Part shown: piece after piece, positions 5,540 through 10,757 of the stretch
How the letters are laid out: every line of letters begins with the position of its first letter
Numbering within the stretch: the first letter of the stretch is position 1
NCBI GenBank assembly: GCA_017548175.1
Contig: JAFYMZ010000159.1
Span: forward strand, 1 to 11,426
Direction: 5' to 3'
From: Clostridia bacterium
Lineage (GTDB): Bacteria > Bacillota_A > Clostridia > Oscillospirales > Butyricicoccaceae
DNA: 11,426 nucleotides
The notes under the pieces: model-generated
What the model was told of the DNA's origin: nothing
What the model saw: the letters and a program-made list of their open reading frames with translations, nothing else
Database searches by the model: none
Translations under genes and position numbers: made by a program

Positions 5540-6349
5540 ATGAAATTGATTTCAACCGGAGGAAAACGCATTTTATCGCTGCGAACCAAAGCCAAACTGC
5601 GGCGCCGGCTGCGCTATTGGATCCCCGCCACCGTAGTGGCACTGGGAATCGGTCTGCTGGCACTCACCGGACCGGGACAGTCGTTGCTTGCGTCAGCCAA
5701 TGCAAAACCGCTGCCCATTTACTGTGTGGATACCGGCGGAGAAAAGAAGGCCTGTTTGACCTTTGACGCCGCATGGGGCAACGAAGACACCCAGCAGCTC
5801 ATTGATATTTTGGAAAATTACGGGGTAAAAGCCACCTTTTTCGTGGTGGGTGAATGGGTGAACAAATATCCGGAATCGGTAAAAGCCCTGTTCGATGCCG
5901 GGCACGAAATTATGAATCATTCGGCCGATCACGCACATTTCACCCAGTTATCCCCCGATCAAATCGTGGCAGATTTGACCGCCTGCAACAAAAAGATCGC
6001 GCAGGTCACCGGGGTAACCCCTACCCTGTTTCGTCCGCCCTACGGCGATTATAACGACACTGTGATCAACACCGTCAACAATATGCCGATGTATCCCATT
6101 CAATGGTCGGTAGACAGTCTGGACTGGAAGAACCCCGGCTCCGATGCCATCGTCAAACGTGTGTTAAGCAAAACCGAACCCGGCAGCATCATTCTGTTCC
6201 ACAATGCCGCTCCCGATACACCGGGCGCGCTGCCAGCCATTATCGAAGGCTTGCAAAACGACGGGTATCACCTGATCAAAGTATCGGAACTGATCTATCC
6301 GGACGGATACACCATCGATCACACCGGCAAGCAGCACAAAGGCGCCTGA
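5540..6349 (+). CDS. pdaB: PdaB-like polysaccharide deacetylase (NodB/CE4), membrane anchored
   Basis: The product is 269 residues. A basic N-terminus (residues 1-26) precedes one hydrophobic segment (about 28-45), so the enzyme is anchored with its catalytic domain outside, or released by signal peptidase. The NodB domain spans about 68-255: motif 1 ACLTFDAAWG (catalytic-base Asp76), motif 2 NHSADH (metal His127, His131), motif 3 FRPPYGDY (165-171), motif 4 WSVDSLDWKNPG (189-200), motif 5 IILFHN (217-222). The TFDxxWG and WSVDSxDWKNPG patterns match the sporulation protein PdaB rather than secreted chitin deacetylases. PdaB is needed for spore cortex maintenance in B. subtilis. The residue after Asp76, a metal ligand in classical TFDD enzymes, is Ala77. 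The start has AAAGGGG 7 nt upstream; the frame is open further up but overlaps the GH3 gene. The stop lies 9 nt from the convergent azlD stop, with no terminator seen. Confidence 0.88.
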   Translation: MKLISTGGKRILSLRTKAKLRRRLRYWIPATVVALGIGLLALTGPGQSLLASANAKPLPIYCVDTGGEKKACLTFDAAWGNEDTQQLIDILENYGVKATFFVVGEWVNKYPESVKALFDAGHEIMNHSADHAHFTQLSPDQIVADLTACNKKIAQVTGVTPTLFRPPYGDYNDTVINTVNNMPMYPIQWSVDSLDWKNPGSDAIVKRVLSKTEPGSIILFHNAAPDTPGALPAIIEGLQNDGYHLIKVSELIYPDGYTIDHTGKQHKGA

Positions 6350-6358
6350 CAGATAACA

Positions 6359-6664
6359 TTATAGCAAATACAAAAGAAAATCGGCGATGATCGCGCCAAT
6401 CACGCACACCATCAACGGAAGTTTGCGCCACGCCAAAAGTCCGGCAGCCAAAATGCCCACAATGCCGATCTCCGGACGGGCCGCATCAACAGAAAACGCG
6501 CCCGGGATCACCAATGCCGCCATTGCGGTATACGGGATCAGTTTGAGGAACTTTTCCACCCGAGGGCTAAATTGCAGTTTACCAACCAAAGCAGCCGGCA
6601 ACGCACGCGGGATGTAGGTCACCGCCATCATCCCAAGGCAAAGAAAAATCAGTTCAGCGCGCAT
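6359..6664 (-). CDS. azlD: Branched-chain amino acid exporter subunit AzlD
   Basis: The product is 101 residues, the usual AzlD size, with about four hydrophobic helices: LIFLCLGMMAVTYIPRALP (5-23), FLKLIPYTAMAALVIPGAF, IGIVGILAAGLLAW and LMVCVIGAIIADFLLYLL at the end. The conserved T-x-x-x-R-x-x-P pattern is present (Thr16, Arg20, Pro23). AzlC and AzlD together form an exporter of branched-chain amino acids and analogues such as 4-azaleucine. The start at 6664 has GGGAGGTG 7 nt upstream; it overlaps the end of azlC by 11 nt, so the two are translationally coupled. The frame opens 18 codons earlier but those codons lie inside azlC and lack family similarity. Confidence 0.92.
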   Translation of the reverse strand: MRAELIFLCLGMMAVTYIPRALPAALVGKLQFSPRVEKFLKLIPYTAMAALVIPGAFSVDAARPEIGIVGILAAGLLAWRKLPLMVCVIGAIIADFLLYLL

Positions 6665-7370
6665 CGTCCGCACCTCCCGTTTCTTCCAGGGGCACAAAGA
6701 ACACACCGATAGCGGCACACAACACCGTACTTACCACCAGCGCCCAACTGCCGTCCATCACATTCCGCAGCAAGGTATTGACCGCCCCAGTCAGCACAGC
6801 CAACAGCGCAAGACGCAGGTTTCGGGTCAGATTGGGTACCAAAATAGCCACAAACATCGCATACAGCGAGATGCCCAAACTGGCCGACAACAAATCGGGA
6901 AGCAGGTCAGAGGTCACCACGCCAATGGCCGTTCCGCCTACCCAAGAGCCATAGGCGCACGTTACAAGCCCCATAAAAAACAGGCTGTTGGAATGCCCCT
7001 CTCTGGAAGTAGTAAACATAGCAAAGGTCTCGTCGGTAACGCCAAACGCCCCCAACAGACGAATGCCAAGGGGCGCGTCCCGCATTCCGTTCATCACGCA
7101 GGTACTCATGATCAGATGACGCAGATTCAGCACAAAGGTGGCAATAATAATGGTCACCAGCGCAGCCCCTTGGGCATACATGCCCACCGCCATCATCTGG
7201 CTGGCACCTGCCAATACCGTAGCGGACATCAGCACGGTTTCCGCGCCGGAAAGACCTGCCTGTCCTGCCATAATGGCATAGGCAATACCCACGGGGATGA
7301 AGCCCAAAATAATGGGAATTCCGGCACGAAGCCCGGCTAAATACTGTGCTTTTCCGGTTTCATTCCACAT
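6654..7370 (-). CDS. azlC: Branched-chain amino acid exporter, large subunit AzlC
   Basis: The product is 238 residues with several transmembrane helices. The N-terminal block matches AzlC: YLAGLRAGIPIILGFIPVGIAYAIMA (10-35), then LMSATVLAGASQMMAVGMY, ATFVLNLRHLIMS and the FGVTDETFAMF segment (around 109-119). These are the AzlC signatures (GhhPhhhGhhPhGhaFG, AGaSQ, LNhRH, TDExFA). It forms the main channel-forming subunit of the AzlCD exporter, removing excess leucine, isoleucine, valine or related compounds. GGAGG lies 9 nt before ATG 7370. It is first gene of azlCD, driven by a consensus-like promoter with a perfect inverted repeat at the start site. In B. subtilis azlCD is controlled by the Lrp-like AzlB; no regulator gene of that type is in this window. 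Confidence 0.95.
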   Translation of the reverse strand: MWNETGKAQYLAGLRAGIPIILGFIPVGIAYAIMAGQAGLSGAETVLMSATVLAGASQMMAVGMYAQGAALVTIIIATFVLNLRHLIMSTCVMNGMRDAPLGIRLLGAFGVTDETFAMFTTSREGHSNSLFFMGLVTCAYGSWVGGTAIGVVTSDLLPDLLSASLGISLYAMFVAILVPNLTRNLRLALLAVLTGAVNTLLRNVMDGSWALVVSTVLCAAIGVFFVPLEETGGADDAR

Positions 7371-7388
7371 ACCGCACTTCCTCCAACC

Positions 7389-7420
7389 ACAATGGATTTT
7401 CCCTGCGAAAAATCCATTGT
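7389..7420. repeat. Perfect 12-bp inverted repeat at the azlCD transcription start (operator or leader hairpin)
   Basis: The arms ACAATGGATTTT (7389-7400) and AAAATCCATTGT (7409-7420) are exact reverse complements round an 8-nt loop. The repeat abuts the -10 element on one side and the azlC ribosome site on the other. It could be a binding site for a dimeric regulator or a 5' leader hairpin. There is no T-run following on the minus strand, so it is not an ordinary attenuator. Confidence 0.7.
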
Positions 7421-7449
7421 ATTATAGCATAGTTTGCCATTTCCTGCAA
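7421..7449 (-). promoter_or_regulatory. Sigma-A promoter of azlCD
   Basis: On the minus strand -35 TTGCAG (7444-7449), 17-nt spacer, -10 TATAAT (7421-7426). The -10 is perfect and the spacing optimal. The predicted start is near 7413-7415, inside the right arm of the inverted repeat, giving a leader of about 45 nt. Confidence 0.8.
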
Positions 7450-7452
7450 CAG

Positions 7453-7483
7453 AAAAATACTCCCTGCCGCCTTCGGCAGGGAG
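7453..7483 (-). terminator. Rho-independent terminator of the arsR-type gene
   Basis: Stem CTCCCTGCCG (7460-7469) with CGGCAGGGAG (7474-7483) and loop CCTT on the plus strand. On the minus strand the stem is followed by TATTTTT. It lies 7 nt after the regulator stop codon and ahead of the azlCD promoter. Confidence 0.8.
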
Positions 7484-7489
7484 CGCTTC

Positions 7490-7849
7490 TTATTCTTCCA
7501 TCGGGCACGAAATGGTCAGCATATCCTCGATCATCGCATGCAATGCGGCTGCAACGGGCGTTTCGGCCGCCTTATAGTACACCTCTTTGCCCTCCCGGCG
7601 GCTGATGACGAGGCCGGACTCCCGCAGCTGCCGCAGATGATGGGACACCGCAGGGCTGGACATTTCCATCATCGCCGACAAATTGATGACGCATTCTTCA
7701 CAGTGGCACAGGATCCAAAAAATGCGGATCCGGGTGCCGTCACCCAACTGACGGAACAGCTGCGCCCCCGTCTGAAAAGTCTCTGCCGCAGGAATATGCT
7801 GCGAGATATGTTGTGACTTTCCGTCGTGCTGATGGGGCAAATGTGTCAT
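7490..7849 (-). CDS. ArsR/SmtB-family metal-responsive repressor
   Basis: The product is 119 residues, the typical size. The winged helix is clear: LFRQLGDGTRIRIFWIL (31-47), recognition region MSSPAVSHHLRQLRESGLV (63-81), wing ISRREGKEVYYKA (82-94). Metal-site candidates are Cys48, Cys50 and Cys53 in CHCEEC, where CadC/ArsR proteins have ELCVCD, plus a C-terminal Cys in SCPMEE and a His-rich N-terminal tail (His3, 6, 8, 14, 18). Such proteins bind the operator when metal-free and release it when metal binds. It is divergent from the HMA protein and P1B ATPase genes, so it very probably represses them in response to Zn, Cd or Pb. GGAGG lies 9 nt before ATG. The specific metal cannot be assigned: the Cys set suggests a thiophilic metal, the His tail zinc or nickel. 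Confidence 0.93.
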   Translation of the reverse strand: MTHLPHQHDGKSQHISQHIPAAETFQTGAQLFRQLGDGTRIRIFWILCHCEECVINLSAMMEMSSPAVSHHLRQLRESGLVISRREGKEVYYKAAETPVAAALHAMIEDMLTISCPMEE

Positions 7850-7880
7850 ACTGCCGCCTCCCCCGTTTCATTCTGGGTCT

Positions 7881-7908
7881 ATCATATCACAACGGTACAA
7901 AAAAACAA
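7881..7908 (-). promoter_or_regulatory. Candidate sigma-A promoter of the arsR-type gene
   Basis: On the minus strand -35 TTGTTT (7903-7908), 16-nt spacer, -10 TATGAT (7881-7886), about 31 nt before the ATG. Both hexamers deviate from consensus at two or fewer and one or two positions. Confidence 0.55.
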
Positions 7909-7912
7909 GTCC

Positions 7913-7941
7913 TTGACAAAAACCCGGGTATCCCGTATACT
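7913..7941 (+). promoter_or_regulatory. Sigma-A promoter of the HMA/P-type ATPase operon
   Basis: TTGACA (7913-7918), exactly 17 nt, TATACT (7936-7941). The -35 is perfect and the -10 has one mismatch. The start should fall near 7948-7950, at the edge of the palindrome at 7949-7972. Confidence 0.88.
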
Positions 7942-7948
7942 AAAATTA

Positions 7949-7972
7949 ACAATTAAGCAATTGTTTAATTGT
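7949..7972. promoter_or_regulatory. 24-bp palindromic operator for the ArsR/SmtB-type repressor
   Basis: The left half ACAATTAAGCAA and right half TTGTTTAATTGT match as inverted repeats at 11 of 12 positions with no gap. The size, AT-richness and place at the +1 site are typical of ArsR/SmtB operators (12-0-12 or 12-2-12 repeats with a TGnTTAA-like half). Binding here would block the strong promoter of the HMA-ATPase genes. Confidence 0.8.
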
Positions 7973-7998
7973 CATCATTTCAAAAAGAGGTGCTTCCC

Positions 7999-8217
7999 AT
8001 GAAGAAGTCTTATTTGATCGAAGTAGATTGCGCAAATTGCGCCCTGAAGGCTGAAGAAGCCGCCAAAAAGACGCCCGGCGTGCAGAATGCCGTAGTCAAC
8101 TTTATGGCACAGAAACTCATTGTGGAGTTTGCAGAGGGTCAGGATCCCGCAGACGTGATGAAAGCACTGGTCAAAAACTGCAAAAAAGCCGTTTCTGACT
8201 TCGAGATCCAGTTGTAA
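7999..8217 (+). CDS. Free-standing heavy-metal-associated (HMA) domain protein
   Basis: The product is 72 residues, a single ferredoxin-like beta-alpha-beta-beta-alpha-beta domain. It starts MKKSYLIEVDCANCALKAEE with the metal-binding CxxC as Cys11-Cys14, followed by TPGVQNAVVNFMAQKLIVEF (second and third strands) and a helix VMKALVKNCKKAV. It resembles the N-terminal metal domain of CadA/ZntA pumps or a CopZ-like chaperone. The DCANCA loop (Asp before the first Cys) is the form seen in Zn/Cd-type pumps rather than the copper MxCxxC form. AAGAGGTG precedes the ATG by 7 nt. Preceded by the strong promoter and operator and followed by the pump gene, it is likely a metal carrier for that pump; it may substitute for the HMA domain the pump lacks. 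Confidence 0.93.
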   Translation: MKKSYLIEVDCANCALKAEEAAKKTPGVQNAVVNFMAQKLIVEFAEGQDPADVMKALVKNCKKAVSDFEIQL

Positions 8218-8224
8218 TGCAAGC

Positions 8225-8251
8225 GCGCTCCGGAGAGTTTCTCCGGGGCGC
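8225..8251 (+). other. Intercistronic hairpin between HMA gene and pump gene
   Basis: A 12-bp stem with one G-T pair, GCGCTCCGGAGA (8225-8236) with TCTCCGGGGCGC (8240-8251), loop GTT. No T-run follows, so full termination is unlikely. It starts 7 nt after the HMA stop and ends 11 nt before the pump ribosome site. It may protect the upstream message from 3' decay or lower pump expression relative to the HMA protein (inference). Confidence 0.7.
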
Positions 8252-8274
8252 ATTCCCGTTTGAGGAGGACTTTT

Positions 8275-10155
8275 ATGACAAAAAAGCAAAAGAAAATGCT
8301 GCGGCGCATTTTGCTGGCCGCCGCACTGATGCTGCTATGCGGGTTTGCACCCGTTACCGGCTGGCTGCGTTTTGCTCTGTATATGCTCCCCTATCTGGTG
8401 GTGGGATATGACATTCTGCTTAAGGCCGGCCGCGGCATTCTGAACCGGCAGGTGTTTGACGAAAACTTTTTGATGGCCGTTGCTACGGTAGGTGCCATCT
8501 TACTGGCCGTCACCGGCAACGGAGATTATACCGAAGCCATCGCGGTCATGCTGTTTTATCAGATCGGCGAACTGTTCCAAAGTTATGCCGTGGGCAAAAG
8601 TCGGCGCAGCATCAGCCAGTTGATGGACATTCGCCCCGACTACGCCAACATTCCCACGGAATCGGGATTGGAGCAGGTCGACCCCGACGAAGTGGAGGTG
8701 GGCACCGTCATTGTCATCCGCCCCGGTGAAAAAGTACCGCTGGACGGCACGGTGCTGGAAGGTGTTTCCACGCTGGATACCAGCGCGCTTACCGGCGAAA
8801 GCCTGCCCCGGGACATCGGCCCCGGCGCCGAAATCGCCAGCGGCTGCATCAATCTCAGCGGTGTGCTGCAGGTGCGCACCACCAAACCCTTTGGCGAATC
8901 TACCGTCAGCAAGATCTTGGATCTGGTGGAGAACGCATCTTCGCGCAAATCCCGTTCCGAGGCCTTTATTTCCCGGTTTGCCCGGGTCTATACTCCGGCA
9001 GTCTGCTATGCCGCATTGGCGCTGACGATTCTGCCGCCCGTGGTACGGATGCTGCTGGGTATGCCGCCCGTCTGGGGTGTTTGGCTATACCGCGCCCTGA
9101 CCTTTTTGGTCATCAGCTGCCCCTGCGCACTGGTCATCAGCATTCCCCTCACCTTTTTCGCCGGCATTGGCGGTGCCGGCAGCGCCGGTGTGTTGGTAAA
9201 AGGGTCAAATTATCTGGAGGCCTTGGCGAAAACCGGCACGGTCGTGTTGGATAAAACCGGCACGCTGACCCGCGGTGTATTTGAGGTGCAGGAGATCTTT
9301 ACCGCAAATACAGATGCGCAAACCCTGTTGGAATTGGCCGCCTTGGCAGAAAATGCCTCTTCTCACCCCATCAGCAAAAGTCTGCAGCGCGCCTATGGTA
9401 AGGAGATCGATCCCGGCCGGGTGCAGGATATCCGCGAATACAGCGGCGAAGGCGTCACCGCTCTGGTAGACGGCCGTACCGTTGCCGCAGGCAACCATCG
9501 GCTGATGATGCGGATGGGTTTGGAACTCTCCACGCCGGATACCGCAGGCACACTGGTATCCGTGGCAGTGGACGGCATCTATGCCGGCTGCATCGTGATT
9601 GCCGATCAGCTAAAAGACGGCACCAAAGCGGCACTATCCGCACTGCGGCAGCACGGCGTGCATAATATCGTAATGCTCACCGGTGACAGTGACTCCGCTG
9701 CCCGGGCAGTGGCCGCAGAACTGAACATCCGGGACTACCACAGCCAACTTTTGCCCGGCGACAAAGTAGATCGGGTAGAAACCTTACTGCAGGCGATGCC
9801 GCAAGGCAAATTGCTGGCCTTCGTCGGTGACGGCATCAACGATGCTCCGGTACTTTCCCGTGCGGATATCGGCATCGCGATGGGCGCTATGGGCTCGGAT
9901 GCCGCCATCGAAGCCGCCGATGTGGTGCTGATGGACGACGATCCCCGCAAGTTGGCCAAAGCCATCGGCATCGCACGAAAATGCATGGCTATTGTCCACC
10001 AAAATATTGTGTTTGCATTGGGTGTAAAGTTCATTTGCTTGCTGCTTGGCGCACTGGGTTTGGCCAATATGTGGCTGGCAATTTTCGCCGATGTCGGCGT
10101 GATGGTCCTCGCGGTACTCAATGCCATCCGCGCACTCTTCGTAAAACGGATATAA
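8275..10155 (+). CDS. cadA: Zn/Cd/Pb-type P1B ATPase (heavy-metal exporter), no N-terminal HMA domain
   Basis: The product is 626 residues. It has the complete P-type set: actuator TGES (173-176), transmembrane metal site SCPCALVIS (281-289), phosphorylation site DKTGTLT (Asp326), SHP of P1B pumps (363-365), TGDSDS (469-474) and GDGINDAP (518-525). Lys585 in helix 7 and Asp606 in helix 8 (ADVGVMVLAVLNAIRAL) are the residues typical of the Zn/Cd/Pb subgroup (P1B-2), as opposed to copper pumps. It uses ATP to drive metal ions out across the membrane. The N-terminus starts directly with a basic stretch and the first helix (about 12-27), so the usual CxxC HMA domain is absent and instead encoded by the preceding gene. 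The start at 8275 has GAGGAGG 6 nt upstream, which rules out a TTG at 8260. The symbol is by subgroup only; zinc (zntA/ziaA-type) is equally possible. Confidence 0.95.
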   Translation: MTKKQKKMLRRILLAAALMLLCGFAPVTGWLRFALYMLPYLVVGYDILLKAGRGILNRQVFDENFLMAVATVGAILLAVTGNGDYTEAIAVMLFYQIGELFQSYAVGKSRRSISQLMDIRPDYANIPTESGLEQVDPDEVEVGTVIVIRPGEKVPLDGTVLEGVSTLDTSALTGESLPRDIGPGAEIASGCINLSGVLQVRTTKPFGESTVSKILDLVENASSRKSRSEAFISRFARVYTPAVCYAALALTILPPVVRMLLGMPPVWGVWLYRALTFLVISCPCALVISIPLTFFAGIGGAGSAGVLVKGSNYLEALAKTGTVVLDKTGTLTRGVFEVQEIFTANTDAQTLLELAALAENASSHPISKSLQRAYGKEIDPGRVQDIREYSGEGVTALVDGRTVAAGNHRLMMRMGLELSTPDTAGTLVSVAVDGIYAGCIVIADQLKDGTKAALSALRQHGVHNIVMLTGDSDSAARAVAAELNIRDYHSQLLPGDKVDRVETLLQAMPQGKLLAFVGDGINDAPVLSRADIGIAMGAMGSDAAIEAADVVLMDDDPRKLAKAIGIARKCMAIVHQNIVFALGVKFICLLLGALGLANMWLAIFADVGVMVLAVLNAIRALFVKRI

Positions 10156-10158
10156 AAC

Positions 10159-10195
10159 AAAATACCGGAAGCCACAGCTTCCGGTATTTTTTATT
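10159..10195. terminator. Bidirectional rho-independent terminator
   Basis: A perfect 14-bp stem, AAAATACCGGAAGC (10159-10172) and GCTTCCGGTATTTT (10177-10190), loop CACA, followed by TTATT on plus; on minus the stem ends in TTTTGTTTTATA. It lies directly between the convergent ATPase and MarR genes, and the MarR stop codon starts at its edge. Confidence 0.9.
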
Positions 10196-10628
10196 CCTGT
10201 TCATTGAAATAGCGGTTAATTTTTTCTATCGCACGCTGCAAAGCTTCGCGCTCACCGGGAGAAAAACCCTCTTGCATTGCCTCTGCCATCGCAGAGATAA
10301 AGCCGCAGTGGAAATGATAGGCTACCATTCCCTTTTCCGTCAAAGAAACGTGCACCGTGCGCTTGTCGTGCAGATCCCGGTGACGAATCACCAGTCCCTT
10401 ATTCTCCAATTTATCGCAGGCCACCGTCAGCGTTGCCAGTGTAACGCCCAATTGCTGGGCTACATCGCGCATACGCTCTGCACCGTTGGGGCCGATGCAC
10501 TCGATGATATAGATCTCTGCCGTAGAGATCCGATCTTCCAGACCGGTCTCCAGCGCTGCCTGCTCCAGTTTGCGAGCCTTATGGCCTACCTGAATGATAT
10601 TATGAAACAAAGCCTCCGGGCTGGCCAT
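10191..10628 (-). CDS. MarR-family transcriptional regulator, FabT-like
   Basis: The product is 145 residues. The winged helix-turn-helix runs about 51-100: RMRDVAQQLGVTLATLTVACDKLENKGLV (52-80), then the wing RHRDLHDKRTVHVSLTEKG (82-100). Flanking helices for dimerisation are at 1-45 and 103-143. The sequence ISTAEIYIIECIG and GVTLATLTVACDKLENKGLVIR resembles FabT, the acyl-ACP-sensing repressor of fatty-acid synthesis, more than MarR or OhrR (no Cys near the OhrR position). No fab gene is in the window, so a FabT role rests on similarity alone. AGGTGA lies just before the ATG. The gene is monocistronic, divergent from prmA and ends at the bidirectional terminator. A palindrome overlaps its promoter and suggests autoregulation. 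Confidence 0.9.
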   Translation of the reverse strand: MASPEALFHNIIQVGHKARKLEQAALETGLEDRISTAEIYIIECIGPNGAERMRDVAQQLGVTLATLTVACDKLENKGLVIRHRDLHDKRTVHVSLTEKGMVAYHFHCGFISAMAEAMQEGFSPGEREALQRAIEKINRYFNEQE

Positions 10629-10653
10629 AGGATCACCTCAATACTTCGAAAAT

Positions 10654-10664
10654 CTAATATTTAG
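10654..10664. promoter_or_regulatory. Short palindrome at the marR-type promoter, candidate autoregulatory operator
   Basis: CTAATATTTAG has exact 4-bp arms CTAA/TTAG round TAT and lies across the edge of the -10 element. It does not match the FabT box I know (TTTGATTATCAAA-like), so the binding protein is uncertain. The arms are short and AT-rich, and chance is possible. Confidence 0.35.
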
Positions 10665-10691
10665 TATACCATATCATTCCCTTTTGCGCAA
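10663..10691 (-). promoter_or_regulatory. Sigma-A promoter of the MarR-family gene
   Basis: On the minus strand -35 TTGCGC (10686-10691), 17-nt spacer, -10 TATACT (10663-10668). The predicted start is some 25-30 nt before the ATG. Confidence 0.65.
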
Positions 10692-10698
10692 GAATCTA

Positions 10699-10727
10699 TT
10701 TTCTTTCGGCAAAAAATCTGTTATAAT
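10699..10727 (+). promoter_or_regulatory. Promoter of prmA
   Basis: A perfect TATAAT at 10722-10727 lies 30 nt before the prmA ATG. The hexamer 17 nt upstream is TTTTCT (10699-10704), a weak -35, so the assignment rests mainly on the -10 and its distance to the gene. Confidence 0.6.
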
Positions 10728-10757
10728 AGTGTCATAACGAATAAAGGAGCCATTTTT

